From Brasenia schreberi (lineage: Eukaryota; Streptophyta; Magnoliopsida; Nymphaeales; Cabombaceae), in contig JAYKKT010000088.1 of assembly GCA_036023115.1 (NCBI GenBank), positions 3,074,501 to 3,138,500 of the forward strand: 64,000 nucleotides of DNA, read 5' to 3'. Both the position numbers and the translations under genes were made by a program. Below are positions 36,809 to 49,644 of this stretch, piece by piece. The notes beneath the pieces are model-generated. The model was not told the origin of the DNA. It did not search any database and saw nothing but the letters and a program-made list of their open reading frames with translations. Each line of letters starts with the position of its first letter. Within the stretch, counting starts at the first letter, position 1.

Positions 36809-37836
36809 TTTTGCCTAACCAATTTATGTTTTCTTATCTGATCAATTGTACTGATGGTTGCTTTCATGTGAATAAAGTATTTATATACTCCTCAACTTGG
36901 ACTGTGAATTAATTGGAGATGCCTGAATTGACAATTCAAATTATCATCAATAAAGTCGAGTCGAAACATGAGAATTTGAGGTAAGATGGTAGGTTGAGTT
37001 CTTGTAATCTATCCTTATTTCAAAGGAACATGCATTAATCTTTTACCCGCATCACTGCAATTAGGTGGCTTTCTGATGCAGATGACCCACCTTTAATGAT
37101 GTCTCCCACTTCATTGTTGTAGTATCTGTTACTCGAACCTTACTGAACTTGACCATCTTCTACACTTGTTCTGAGGTTCATAATCCTGCATAATAGATGG
37201 TCAACAGTCGAAAACTGGTGAACGTCTATGATGAAGACGAGTACGCCATGTGTTTCAGCACCCGCAACTGGGCACAATGGAACCAAGGAATCTCAAAGAA
37301 ACACAAATGTATCTTTTACTTTTTCTCTCCTTGCCCAACTCCGGGTACACGAAGGCGTTTCACTACAGATATGCCAGGGATGCGATTAAAAGCCAGTTCC
37401 TAGCGATGTTGTACGCATTGTACCAGACCTCTCATATTTTCTTCAAAAAATAAAAGAAACAAATAAACCAAAGGATAGACACACTTGGATAGGTCAACAT
37501 TATTATATTAAGGATTACGCATTAGTTTGTTTCTGAATTATGACATGAATTCTATCTCCATGAATATGGATGTATACAAGAAGAAAGAAAAAAAAGCGAT
37601 CCCCTTTCTGCACACATACCGCCCATCAATTCTAAGATTTTTTTCTGGTTAAAAAGGAAGTCTACGACCAGGTGTAGGGAGGGAGAAGGTAGGTTAACTA
37701 AAGTACAGGCAAAACGGTCTGAGTGGGATTTAGACAAGGCAGTCACTGGCGGAGCTTCTTTGGGGTGGGGGTGGCAGCTGCCCCCAAAGTTTTGTGTCTT
37801 TCTTGTTCTACTATTGAACTTCCATCACAGCCCAGT

Positions 37837-37965
37837 TAACTCAGTGGAGAACGGACGCTTTTCACTTTTCACCACAACTAGGGTCTAAGTTAACTCAGTG
37901 GAGAACGGACGCTTTTCACTTTTCACCACAACTAGGGTCTAAGTTAACTCAGTGGTGAATGGACT
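37837..37965. repeat. ~57-bp tandem repeat, about 2.3 copies
   Basis: Successive units begin taactcagtggagaacgg and contain cttttcacttttcaccacaa and ctagggtctaagt; the last is partial and diverged (taactcagtggtgaatgg). Non-coding. Confidence 0.85.
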
Positions 37966-38091
37966 ACAGATAAAACTTCATCAAGCTCCTGTGCACACAC
38001 CCCCCAAAAAAAAAAAACTTTTGGGGTGATGTTCTCCACTTAAGGCAGTCCTCAAAGACGTCGTGCCACTTGAGATGCAGCTCTTTCGTCA

Positions 38092-38145
38092 ACAACAACA
38101 ACCAAAGTCTTTTCTCCTATATAGGGTTGGCTATATGGATCAAAG
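38092..38145 (-). mobile_element. RTE LINE 3'-end fragment
   Basis: caacaacaacaacc followed by aaagtcttttctcctatata and gggttggctatatggatc is a degraded minus-strand RTE terminus, about 50 bases long. Confidence 0.6.
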
Positions 38146-38438
38146 GACACTTCTGCGTTTTATCAAAAACTAAATTTTCCCATAGACCATTTAGGTCTAA
38201 ATCTTTTTTAATGGTTCATTTCTAAAAAATAAAAATTTATAGCAAAAACCAGGATCATAAAAAAAAAAATTGAAGAATCTGAGGCAAAGGGTACGAAGTG
38301 ATCCTAGCAATAGACTATAATGTGGGTCGAGGAAGGAACAAATAAGTAGTAATATGGGAAAGTCACCATCATCCCTTCAAAACGAATGGAGTATCGAGTG
38401 GCACACAGAGAAATCAGGCAAAAAATGGGAACTTTAAT

Positions 38439-38530
38439 TCATGACAACACGGTTACAGTGATAGGGTATGCAGCTAAACAGATTATGACAACACGGTTAC
38501 AGTGATAGGGGTATGCAGCTAAACAGATTG
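38439..38530. repeat. ~45-bp tandem duplication
   Basis: Two copies of atgacaacacggttacagtg followed by a tatgcagctaaacagatt block, differing by a one-base indel in a G run. Confidence 0.85.
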
Positions 38531-38922
38531 CAATTAAATCGTAGAAAATTAGACATAAAAGGGTTAAGATGAGGTGGATTTCCATGGTCGAATCAGAGAA
38601 AAAGTGGCTGTGCAACAGAAGCTTAAGAAAAAGAGGTGGATGATGATAGGAGGAGAAAATGGAGAGTGTGGAGTTACCTTGGTGGAGGTGGGTGCAGATC
38701 CGCACTTGTTGCCCTTGAGATTGTTACACACAAGTCAGACACAGACACAGAGAAGGAAACGGTGTTGTTTGTGCCGACTGAGAAAAATAACAGACACAGT
38801 TGGCCTTGTTGAGGACAACAATCAACAACAAATTTTCTTACAATTTGCAAACAAAAAACAAGGGGAAATGGGATGTTTAATTAAAAACAAGACGTTTTAT
38901 TTTACGTTAGCGTTACAACAAC

Positions 38923-39007
38923 GGGGTGGTGGCGCAGTTGGTTAGCGCGTAGGTCTCATAGCTTGCGAGTAATCCTGAGGTCGAGAGTTCGAGCCTCTCT
39001 CACCCCA
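38923..39007 (+). tRNA. tRNA-Met(CAU): Elongator tRNA-Met (CAU), with intron
   Basis: The sequence starts ggggtggtggcgcagttgg (acceptor strand and box A), has the CAT anticodon at 38957-38959, and carries a box-B segment gagagttcgagcctctc that forms the T-arm. It ends tcacccc plus discriminator A, pairing with the 5' end. At 85 nt it is about 12 nt longer than a mature tRNA; the extra bases (around gcttgcgagta) sit just 3' of the anticodon, where plant elongator tRNA-Met genes carry their short intron. Box A, box B, a CAA-rich start context (cgttacaacaac) and a downstream T run indicate an active Pol III gene. CCA is not encoded, as expected. Confidence 0.96.
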
Positions 39008-39014
39008 TAAGTCT

Positions 39015-39190
39015 CTTTTTGATCCCTCTTTTCCTCCTGTGAAAACTTTTCACATATCATGAAACGGAGGATAAGACCCTACAGCAGGACGCTCTTTTTG
39101 ATAATTCTTCCTATTTCCTCTTTTCCTCCTGTGAAAACTTTTCACATATCATGAAACGGACGATAAGATCCTACAGCAGGACGCTCTAGG
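39015..39190. repeat. ~85-bp tandem duplication downstream of tRNA-Met
   Basis: Two copies contain ctcttttcctcctgtgaaaa, cttttcacatatcatgaaac, gataaga and cctacagcaggacgctct. The first copy abuts the Pol III terminator and the second runs into a SINE fragment. Confidence 0.85.
39016..39020 (+). terminator. Pol III terminator of tRNA-Met
   Basis: A run of five T begins nine bases after the tRNA 3' end, the usual RNA polymerase III stop signal. Confidence 0.8.
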
Positions 39191-39270
39191 GCCGTTGCTG
39201 CTGGTAGGGAGCTCGACATGGAGAGGGTGCATGGGTGTGTATGTATTAAGCTTTGGCACCCCAGAGGGTA
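39182..39270 (+). mobile_element. tRNA-derived SINE fragment
   Basis: It contains gggccgttgctgctggtaggg, a box-B-like gagctcgacatgg, a gtgcatgggtgtgtatgt body and a degraded terminal hairpin (aagctttggcacc). The box-A end is missing or merged with the adjacent tandem repeat. Confidence 0.6.
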
Positions 39271-39464
39271 CTTAAAGAATTGAAGAATTAAACAAAAATA
39301 TGCAACACAAGCATGGAGAAGAAATCATTTTCTTGGGTTACAAATGGAGCAAACTCCAGCTTAAATTATGAGGGTTACCCTTGCATGACCCGGTTCCAAG
39401 ACCATATAAAGGATGAGGGTTACGTTAGGCTTTTGACAATAACGAAACTCTCTATAGAGCTCGA

Positions 39465-39550
39465 ATGCAAGCACACGATAAGGTTATGTGGAAACAAAAA
39501 ATTTGTGTAACTGAACCCATCTAGTATGAGAAAAAACTTAGTTGTTGTAA
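39465..39550 (+). mobile_element. RTE LINE 3'-end fragment
   Basis: The plus strand reads gcacacgataaggttatgtg, gaaacaaaaaatttgtgtaa and ctgaacccatctagtatgag, then aaaaaacttagttgttg, a mutated RTE terminus of about 85 bases. Confidence 0.7.
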
Positions 39551-41030
<1,480 letters not shown>

Positions 41031-41707
41031 TGTTTTGACTGAATTTACATGAGATAGACTGTGTCAAAGTCCTCTGATCTCTTGCCCTAACCTTAAAAGT
41101 TTATGAAAATTTTGGAAAAGAGTTGTCTTAACCTCAAAATTCTCATTAGTTTTGACATTAGAGGGTGTAGATTATCTTGACGGAAACTATAGCAAAACCA
41201 AAAGCTAATGCATCTAATGATGAAAAGGACAAGCATAAGCAATTTATTAAAGATAATATGTTAGGTAAGATTATTATGTTAACTTACATGGATAATAGTT
41301 ATTAAGGTCTTTGAAAACTATACAACTAGTAGTTTTCAAAAAATATCATACAACCTCTGATATGATTTGACTGAATTTACATGAAATAGACTGTGTCAAA
41401 GTCCTCTTATCTCTTGTTCTAACCTTAAAAGTTTATGAAAATTTTGGTAAAGAGTTGTCTTCACCTCAATTTTTAAGCATAGAAAAGAAATATTCTCATT
41501 AGTTTTGACTTAGAGGGTGTAGATTATCTTGACTGAAACTGTAACAAAATCAAAAGATAATGTATCTAATGATGAAAGGGACAAACATAAGCAATTCATT
41601 AAAGACAATAGGTTAGATAAGACTATTATGTTAACTTACATGGATAATAGTTATTAAGGTCTTTGAAAACTATACAACTAGTAGTTTTCAAAATATATCA
41701 TACAACC
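41031..41707. repeat. ~340-bp tandem duplication within a copia relic
   Basis: Two consecutive units share tgactgaatttacatgagat (or agaaat), gactgtgtcaaagtcctct, agagggtgtagattatcttg, gcaattyattaaaga, cttacatggataatagttat and aactagtagttttcaaa, with small indels. The unit reads in part like the beginning of a copia gag. Confidence 0.8.
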
Positions 41708-42970
41708 TGTAATGTACATGCTCAACTTTCTCTTCAACAATTCAATTCCTATAAAATAAAAGATGGAGATAATATTGTTGATCATGTACACTGGTTATGG
41801 CTAAGGACTTGGCTTTAGCCAATATACCTATTCCTCACCCGATGCTGATATCGACCATTTTAAACAGCCTGCCCTCTTCTTGAGATATGATCACTAATAT
41901 TTACAATAAATTCCAAGAACCTAAGCCTATTTGAGCTACCACTAAAACTTTTCATACAATAAGAAAACCTTAAAAGGAGTAAGAAGGACAAGTTAATGTT
42001 AGATGAAGACATTATTAGGTCCACTTAACCTATAACCTAAAAAAATAAAAATAATTTAAGAGATCTACCTAATCTTGTAAGAAAATGGTCTAACATCCAA
42101 GAAAGCATAGGAATCTAAGTTCTAAGGAAAGTGCTTCCATTGTGGAAAGTTGAGACATATGTCACAATCTCAAGAGGAGAACAATGCCAAGAAGAATGAT
42201 AAAGAACAAGAGATTGCTTGTCATCTCTAAATGTCTCTACATAGACCAAGACCTTCCTTGAATAGTAATGGACTTTGGTACTAGCCGACATATTGTCAAA
42301 GCTATAAATCTAAAGGAGTATTGACCTAAAGAGTACTAAGTATACATGGGAAACAATAGTGGCTTAGATGTTCTTGAGTTTACCTCCTTTAAGATTAATG
42401 CCTCTTCCACCAATGTACTACTTATTGATATATTAATTATGTTATTTGTTAGGTGTAATTTAGTATTTTACCAACCTTATACAAGAAAAATGTTTTGAGG
42501 TTAGGTTTATGAACCACTAAAAAGTAATTTTAAAAAAATGCAACCATGTTTAAGTTGAATATCCTTGATAATAAAGTTTCTAGTTCTTTCGTTTATATCA
42601 ATTGTGTATTTAATATTGATATTAATGTGTGGCACAAAGAATTAAGACAGTGAGCTTAAATAAGTTCAAAAGACTTCTTTGGCTTATGCTTGGTATAGAA
42701 CTTTGATGTGACTTCATATTTGACGTGAATCATGTATCTCATGAATAAGAAGTCATTTTCTAATGAAACAACTAGAGTGACTAGGTCATTAGAAATAATC
42801 CATACAAAAACATGTAGATCATTTAGAGTTATGAATCATCGTGAAATGACTTATTTTATAATATTTATTAATGATTACTCTAAATATGAATACATATATA
42901 TAATTTTTAATTTTTCATAAGCCTGAAGCTTTAGTAAAATTCAAAGAATACAAGCAAGCAGAAAGTCTAA
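41708..42970 (+). pseudogene. Decayed Ty1/copia gag-pol relic
   Basis: Fragments of the copia polyprotein appear in order on the plus strand. A gag helix segment reads AKDLALANIPIPHPMLISTI then LNSLP (41800-41880). A zinc knuckle reads KCFHCGKLRHMSQ near 42130, with the last cysteine changed. A degraded protease-like region lies near 42270. An integrase-core stretch at 42732-42920 contains LEIIHTKTC, RSFRVMNHREMTYFIIFIND and YSKYEYIYI, with threonine where a catalytic aspartate is expected. Stops and frameshifts are frequent and I see no LTRs, so the element is dead. Confidence 0.8.
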
Positions 42971-42974
42971 AATC

Positions 42975-44078
42975 AGGTAGCTTGTAACATAAAAGCGATT
43001 AGGTCTATAAACCTAATTAGTTGGGCTTAACGCAATTTTCTTTTCCCAGCAGTGTACTAAAAAATCTTAGCCAAATACATTCATCTTCAGCTTGTTTTAC
43101 TGCTCGGAATGAGCTCGTCACGAGCAGAATTAGTTCATGTTTCATAAACTGCACGGAAGGACCACTAGATTAGATTCTGGTCTCACCGTTTTTAAAACCA
43201 AAATCAGAACCAGTTAAACTGTCTGTTCTGTTTTTTATAATTTTTATAATTTTTAAAATAAAATTATTGGTTCCAAGCACAAATCCAAACCGTCTCGAAA
43301 CCGACAGTTCTAGAACCATAACCCTGAAATCGAAACTGGTTTTTGTATGTGCATAACACACAAAAATTGCTGTGTTCCACCGTGTGTTCCACCGCTTGTC
43401 CAAACCCTAAACTTCTCCCCACAGAGGTTCGAAGGTTCGAACTTACCAACTCGAATGACGTTGGAATCATTGGTCAAAAATTGCTGCTGTTGACCAAGAC
43501 CTCGCGCACATCATCATGATTCTTCACCATCGTCGTCACCATTCTTAATCGTCATCCTATGTGCACCTCTCCCTGCGTCGTCGTCGGATTCTAGGGCACA
43601 CCGAGGACGCTCTCCTTGTGCTCGGAAAGTGAAGGGACGAAATCAGATCCAAACCTTCCACGCCTCCCCTAGCAAGAGACGGTGGAGACAAGAGGCAAGC
43701 AATTCCTGTCCCTCCCCTTTTTGTCTCTTTCATACGCGAGGGCTATTCCCTGGGGAAGCGAATAATTTGAGTGATTAGAGAAGGATCTCGATTAGTGGTC
43801 ACTACGTTTTTTTCGGGCTCCTCGTTCTTATTCTGAAGCTAAGAAATCCTGGATACTTGGTATGATTCCTTCGATTGATTTCGTGTTGTTGGTACTCGTG
43901 CTTTGAGGGTTTTCCTCTGGTGGGTTTGGCTGAACAGAGGGGTTTCTAGGGTTCTTAATCTTAGTGCTTTTGATGGGAGACGGAGTTTTAAGTTTTTGAT
44001 GGAAGCCGATTAGTTTGGTTCATGTGGAGGTTTGAGTATGTTAAAGATGAATTTTATTGGGGATGGTATATGCTTTGA
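42975..44078. other. Upstream region and probable 5' leader of the VQ-protein gene
   Basis: 43155-43340 has the ggttc/gaacc-rich composition of the MITE family described at 8030. From about 43500 the sequence becomes leader-like. A plausible donor (atacttg followed by gtatga) lies near 43860, suggesting a 5' UTR intron whose acceptor may be the ttggcag at about 44150. Confidence 0.4.
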
Positions 44079-44174
44079 ATGTGTAGTTTCTCCTTTTCTG
44101 AGTTTTTGGGATCAGTTTCTGGTGTAAAAAACGAAAAGAAGAAGTTGGCAGTGGATCCATTGTTGTATAAGCAA

Positions 44175-45140
44175 ATGAATAGCTCGGATTCTTCGGGGGC
44201 TAGTGGAAGTAATCGGCACGCTGATCACTTGGGCTTGAATACTCAATCACATAAAATAGGAAAGAACGTAAGGAAGAGCCCTATTCACCAATCTAACTTT
44301 GGGAACTCCAGACCGCAACAACCTCAGCCTCAGGTGTATAACATCAAGAAGCGCGATTTCCGAAGCATAGTGCAGCAATTGACAGGCTCCCCGGCAGCAG
44401 AGCGGTTGGCACCTTCGCCTCCGCCTGTCCATCCATCAAAGCCCCCTAACATGCGTTTGCAGAAAATCAGGCCACCACCATTGACGCCGCCGATCAACAG
44501 ACCTCAATCGGTTCCACAGCCAATTGCTCCACCGACTTCCTTTAACGACACTTTGAGATACAATGCTCCAAACTCTGCTGCTACCATGAGCAACAATAAC
44601 AACAATATGAATTATAATACTACGTTTATGGCTAGACCAAACAATCAGAACTTTCTGCCCAGTCCTACATTCTCCCCTTTGCCACCTCTTACACCAGGGG
44701 ATGCTATATGGGCTAATGCAGCTGAGTCCCCGATTTCTGCCTATGTACGTTATCTTCAGAACTCGGTTATGGACCCATCATCTCGCCCTTCTCAGCAACA
44801 ACAGTTGCTTCCTGGATTGCTTCCCACCCCGCCGCTGATGCTGCAATCACCACAAGGAAACCCTCCCCCGCTTCTTCCTTCTCCCACTTCACAGTTTCTC
44901 TTGCCTTCACCTAATGCTTTTATTCCGCTCTCATCCCCTCGCTCTCCTTTCCCGTTGTTATCACCCGGATCCTTTTTTCCATCCCCTGGCATCAATCCTC
45001 ATTTCTCATTTCATTCACCATCACAGTCGGGAATACTTGGACCAGGGCCTCAGCTTCCACCACCCTCACCTGGATTCTTTTTGCCTCCATCACCTGTAGG
45101 AAGATTTCCAATCTCGAGCCCGAGGTGGAGGGAGCAGTAG
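44175..45140 (+). CDS. IKU1: VQ-motif protein, HAIKU1 (VQ14)-like (321 aa)
   Basis: VQ proteins bind the WRKY domain of group I/IIc WRKY factors; HAIKU1 works with the LRR kinase IKU2 and WRKY10 to control endosperm growth and seed size in Arabidopsis. The VQ motif is residues 62-71, FRSIVQQLTG. It is preceded by KIGKNVRKSPIHQSNFG and QPQVYNI, and followed by LQKIRPPPLTPPINRP and AESPISAYVRYLQNS, all HAIKU1 hallmarks. The second half is proline- and serine-rich with many SP pairs, possible MAP-kinase sites, and ends ISSPRWREQ. The coding region is a single exon. I chose the ATG at 44175 (MNSSDSSGASGSN), which resembles homologues; an in-frame ATG at 44079 would add 32 residues that look like leader sequence. 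Confidence 0.85.
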   Translation: MNSSDSSGASGSNRHADHLGLNTQSHKIGKNVRKSPIHQSNFGNSRPQQPQPQVYNIKKRDFRSIVQQLTGSPAAERLAPSPPPVHPSKPPNMRLQKIRPPPLTPPINRPQSVPQPIAPPTSFNDTLRYNAPNSAATMSNNNNNMNYNTTFMARPNNQNFLPSPTFSPLPPLTPGDAIWANAAESPISAYVRYLQNSVMDPSSRPSQQQQLLPGLLPTPPLMLQSPQGNPPPLLPSPTSQFLLPSPNAFIPLSSPRSPFPLLSPGSFFPSPGINPHFSFHSPSQSGILGPGPQLPPPSPGFFLPPSPVGRFPISSPRWREQ

Positions 45141-48100
45141 TCATTTCCATCGGCATCAGAGACATATTCAGCAGGATATTCCTGAAAAGGTTAGCTCATA
45201 CTCCCTTAGTAACCGAGAGATCATTTTGTCCTTGACTGTCTATGGCAAGGATAGAAGATTCAATTATTGCAATGTGTTGTATAAACAGGAAGACACAATG
45301 CAATTTTGCTTTCATTATTCTCTCTTTTTTTTCCCTTCTTTCTGATGTACGCCCTTTTCTCTTTTTTGGGCTTGTATTGTATTAGTTAATTGTAAGCACA
45401 AGTACATCAATATGTTTGTTAGTAAAAACATTTGTTTTTGTTACAGAAGTAATTGCACTAACCATTCTATTGGTCATACTTCTTATCGTGCAATCTTACA
45501 ATTCACCTTGCTGAAGATTTTATCTTCTACATATGTGTGTGCATGCAGGTATTTTGTTATTTCCTTCCTTTTGATGCTAAGCTACCTGAATATCTTGGAA
45601 TTTGTAAACGAACTTTTCTTATATAGAAAAGGAAACGCAGATATGCATAATGTAACCTTTATGTATGTTTGTGTTTTTGCTGTTTATGTGTGCATGCATG
45701 ACAAACTGTTTAAAATGCCTGTATTACTTATTATTTAGTTTTGTGGACCTGTTCAGATCAAGCCGCTAATTTGTTTTTTGAAAGGCAGTGAACTTGCAGT
45801 TATACATAATGACATTTCACAAAACATTATGCCTTCTTCTTGGATCATTATGTGCCTTCTACACCAATTGAAGTTGGACCATTATGTGCCTTCTACACCA
45901 ATTGAAGGCGTGAAAGCTCCCTATCCTTGTTTATCCATTTTGGAACCCAAAATATTAGCCTCACTTGACTGAGCTCTCCTACTATCATGAACTTTTCACT
46001 TCTTCAACCTGGATGGGACTTGTTCTAGTTTACATGGTTCACGGGTTTGGCACTAATGTTGTCTCGTATCTAGGAGCAAAGAGTCGGGTCACAATGGACC
46101 ACTCTTTTTTCTGTCAAGACAATAACTGCTGTTCAAATTTCAATCAAGTTGGCAGTGCCTTCTTTCTGAGTCCTCAACTATCAGTTTTGTCAACAGCCAT
46201 TAGATGCCTCCTCCCACACCAAATCAAGGCATGAATGCTCACTATCCTTGTTTATCCATCTTTCCATCGAAAGGGAAATCCTGGAGTTTCTCCTATCCAT
46301 CATTGTTTGCTTGCTTCTAGTCATCTTCAAATTGGAGTTCGTCGATATGGATTCATTTTATGAAGACATCACCCTGCATAGTGGACTTCAATGGTGGGAT
46401 GATGAATAGTTGGGTAGCGTGTTTTCAACATGGTATCATTCCACGAAAACACCCCTTAAGGCTGCCCTTAGGGGAACACAACTACCACCTCATCCAGATA
46501 TCTGGTTTTAGCATCGTGCAGCATCTTCCATGGGAAGACCGCCTATATGGCTCTATGCTTGGTACAACTTTGTTTGCCTTGGACTTCCTCTTTCTTTCTT
46601 AACGACTACAGCACGGCCTAGGTGTTGGAGTGCCTGGAGTCATCCCAAATATGATTTGTGGTCAAGCTCATGGAGGAATTTGTTCTCTATGTGATGAACC
46701 TATATCAAATTTGTTGCTGAACCTGATCATAGAATTGGAAACCTTCCCTTGAGGGGCCACGCCGAGGTCTTTTGAGGATTACTAACACGCTAGTTGGGAG
46801 GAAAAGGGTTGGAGGCCACCATTCAACTGTGAAAATCCAAGATTTGGCACTGTCAGTCCCCATCTTTTGCCAATGATAGACTTTGAAAATCGAGAGGTTT
46901 GGGATTTCTTTTTCATGAAAGGGCTTGAGTCCAGAAACAGAGTGGAGAGGAAAGGAAGTCAGAGATCATCAAGTCACCCCAGCTAGTTCACCCATTTGAG
47001 CGCTTAGTTCTGAATTTCTGACCATTGAAAAGGTTCTATTCCAACGAACAAGCCTCTCTAGGACATTTCCTGAAGACAAATTGTTCTGAGACATTGTGTC
47101 CCCTTGGGCATATGCTACGGTTCCAATTCAACCTGAAGTAAGATCATGTCAGGTGCAGATTTGCAAAACAGATTTAGTGATAATCCGGACAGGCAAGGCC
47201 TGCATAAACACCATTGTCTTTTAAAAGGCCTGCTCTAGTTGGGTTTCCTTTCTTTGTATGTTGAATATTTCATCAGCATGTAGTGAAAGCATTTTCTGGA
47301 TCGAGCTTGAGCAGCAGACTTTATGTTATTCTAGCACAAAGAATTAATGATAAACCTGTGTTTTCAATTTAGATGGATCATGTTATCATCATAGAGGGTG
47401 TAGATGTAAGATTAATGCTACCATTGAATTTTATTCTTCTGTTTGAAGTTCTATGAATCAATATCATGTATTCCTATCAACCATAGGATAGAAGATGTAC
47501 AAGATCATGATTTTTCAAAAATACTCCACCAGAATCAATCTATGTAGTAGCACGCAGCAAAGTCAATCAAGGATAGAAGCAGTTTTTCTCTGATAACATA
47601 GTTTGCTTTCCAGATGCAGCTAGATTCGGGTAAATGATGGAATTTTGCTGGAGTCACTATCCCCTGTGCAAGCCAATACCATGCGTAGGTCCTTGAGAAG
47701 TTTATGTTAAAACTGTCTAAAAGTTTTGGGGCCTAAAAAGTTGATGCTATGATGGGTTTAAAATTCGGGGCCCGATGGCGGTTAGTGGCCTTACCCGCGA
47801 GCCTCCTTGGGTTCGCCTACTTGTCCCCAAGCCATCAAGTCACATCCTGGTCCATGCATTGCTATACTATTTTGCAAATTCAGGGGCTATTGAGCTTGGT
47901 TGAAAGGTATAGCAGATTTTAGCGGTGGTGTGAATCAAGCTGCACACTTGTAAGCTCGTTTTGGCTCATGTCCAGCTTGTTTCTAATCGTTACGAGTGGC
48001 TATCAAGGTTAGATGGACCTGAGCCTATTCAGTTCAACCTGAGCCATTGAGAACCTGAGTCGTTGAGGTTCAGTTCATTATGTAGCTTGTTACTTTGATA

Positions 48101-48180
48101 AGCTACCCATGAACGTGTTCAAACTCAATGCTGTGTGCACTAAATATCACTGGGAATTAGAGGCGTTCGTGATTTGGTTT
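45141..48180. other. 3' region of the VQ gene and intergenic DNA
   Basis: No further gene is recognised. Small duplications are visible: tcattatgtgccttctacac occurs twice at about 45847 and 45882. The phrase tatccttgtttatccat recurs near 45921 and 46242, each following a ccaattgaagg/ccaaatcaagg block. 48180-48310 is ggttc-rich like the MITE family. Confidence 0.5.
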
Positions 48181-48860
48181 GGTGAACCTCGAACAAAAAC
48201 CGCTAGTCTCGGTTCTTAACTTTTAGAGAACCGAAATGAACAATATTGTAACTAGAACTGAACCGTTCGAAACCGTTGGTTCTGGTTTGGTTTGGTTTTG
48301 AATCACGGTTATACTTATTTAAGGGATTTGTCAAATATAATGTATTATGTCATGATCCACGTTTTATATGTATATAGGTTATAAAACTCATATATATAAA
48401 CTTATAAACTTGTCAAGATTTATGTCCATTTAAGTTTTTAAACTTTATACATATATTGACATTTTATATGTATATAAGGTTATACATTTCATATTATAAA
48501 CATTTATATCTACATGTATATAAACTTTATATACATATACTATATATGTATGTATATATATAGAAAAACTCATAGTAGTAAATCCAAAAAAATATCAAAC
48601 ATCCATCATCAAATCTTTGATGATGGATGAAAAAAATTTAAATCTAAAAAGCTAAAAGCAAAGTGTCCATTTGAATAAAGTATACCTAAAAAAAGTATAT
48701 ATATTTTAAAGTTTAAGTTTCATTCATCTATTATTGTTATGGCTGAGATTTGTTTGAATTTGCTAATACTTAAGTATGCGTTAGCATATACAATTCCTTT
48801 ATGATAACAAATATACATCAAATGATACAAACATTATAGTAATATTCATTGTATATGATA
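48181..48860. other. Repeat-derived AT-rich sequence
   Basis: The segment 48585-48800 contains a catccatcatc ... gatgatggatg hairpin and, on the minus strand, words matching the duplicated unit at 3727-4360 (caaatt/caaatc followed by caaacaaat, and gtatatgctaac). It is a diverged dispersed repeat. Confidence 0.45.
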
Positions 48861-48869
48861 AATAATAAT

Positions 48870-49640
48870 CAAATACATACTGCTAAACACATACATCATG
48901 AGCCTACATCGATCTAACTTTCCATGAAATGTAGCAAGAAGATTAGGACAATCCCTATGAGTGATATTGTTCATCCACCTAGCAGCATGGGATTACCCAT
49001 CAACCAATCCCAAATAGTGCCTAACTCTAAAGATTGAAAAATAATCATAAATCCATGCCTATAACATATAAAATATTATTATATTACTAAAATAATCAAG
49101 TAGACTGGTATCAATTTATTGCTAAACTCAAACAAACATAATAGAGAAACTCATACCTACAATAAAGTATTATGACCACTAAGCTAGTGTGCATTTATAT
49201 AAGAAGCCTTTCCTATCTCTCTGTACAAGTAGACCAATATCGTTGTAGCCCAAGCATACTCGTTGAGCCTCGATAATTCAAAAGCCAACAAATGAACTAT
49301 AAAAATCAGGATCCTATTCCTTCACTTATCTTAGTATAATATACAACCTATGTGATACAACAAAATTAATAATGCCTTCTTCTCAAGCGTAATCTCCTTC
49401 TTTGAGCATGCATCCAAAGCATCTCAAACTTTATACCTCCAAACTTCATTTGAAATTTCACTTCATCATAATTCATGCCCATCAAATCAACCATAATATC
49501 TATCTTATCCATTACCTCTATCACATGAATGAAGATTAGAAGGCAATAACCGCCCATCAGAGGGCCTAAAATCTCATGAACATCATGGAAAGTGATAATT
49601 ATCACCCATGGCATATAAAAGTTATTAGTATTGAGTTGTC
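48870..49640 (-). pseudogene. Plant mobile domain (MAIN/PMD-type) relic
   Basis: The minus strand gives pieces of the plant mobile domain in order. The segment around 49366-49614 reads IITFHDVHEILGPLMGG and LMGMNYDEVKFQMKFGGIKF, matching the TITLxDVxxILGLPxGG and following G-x-x-[YD] blocks. Further on, near 49200-49275, it reads LNEYAWATTILVYLYREIGK, the characteristic AWGxAxLxxLYREL block. Near 48915-49000 an RWMNNITHRDCPNLLATFHG segment occurs. Frame changes between the blocks could be introns or decay. PMD genes exist both as transposon cargo and as host MAIN-type genes; with no intact frame I call this a relic. Confidence 0.6.
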
Positions 49641-49644
49641 ATCT

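Larger units (their letters stand above)
36810..38920. other. Intergenic DNA between VPS25 and the tRNA gene
   Basis: The VPS25 3' UTR presumably fills the first few hundred bases. The remainder has small tandem repeats and an RTE tail, listed separately. A ggcggagcttctttggggtg ... cagctgcccccaaag segment near 37747 looks like a small imperfect inverted repeat of a dispersed element. No protein gene is seen. Confidence 0.5.

Noticed and set aside
37837..37965. CRISPR-like spaced repeats
   Set aside because: The repeats are directly adjacent tandem units without unique spacers, and this is a plant nuclear genome.
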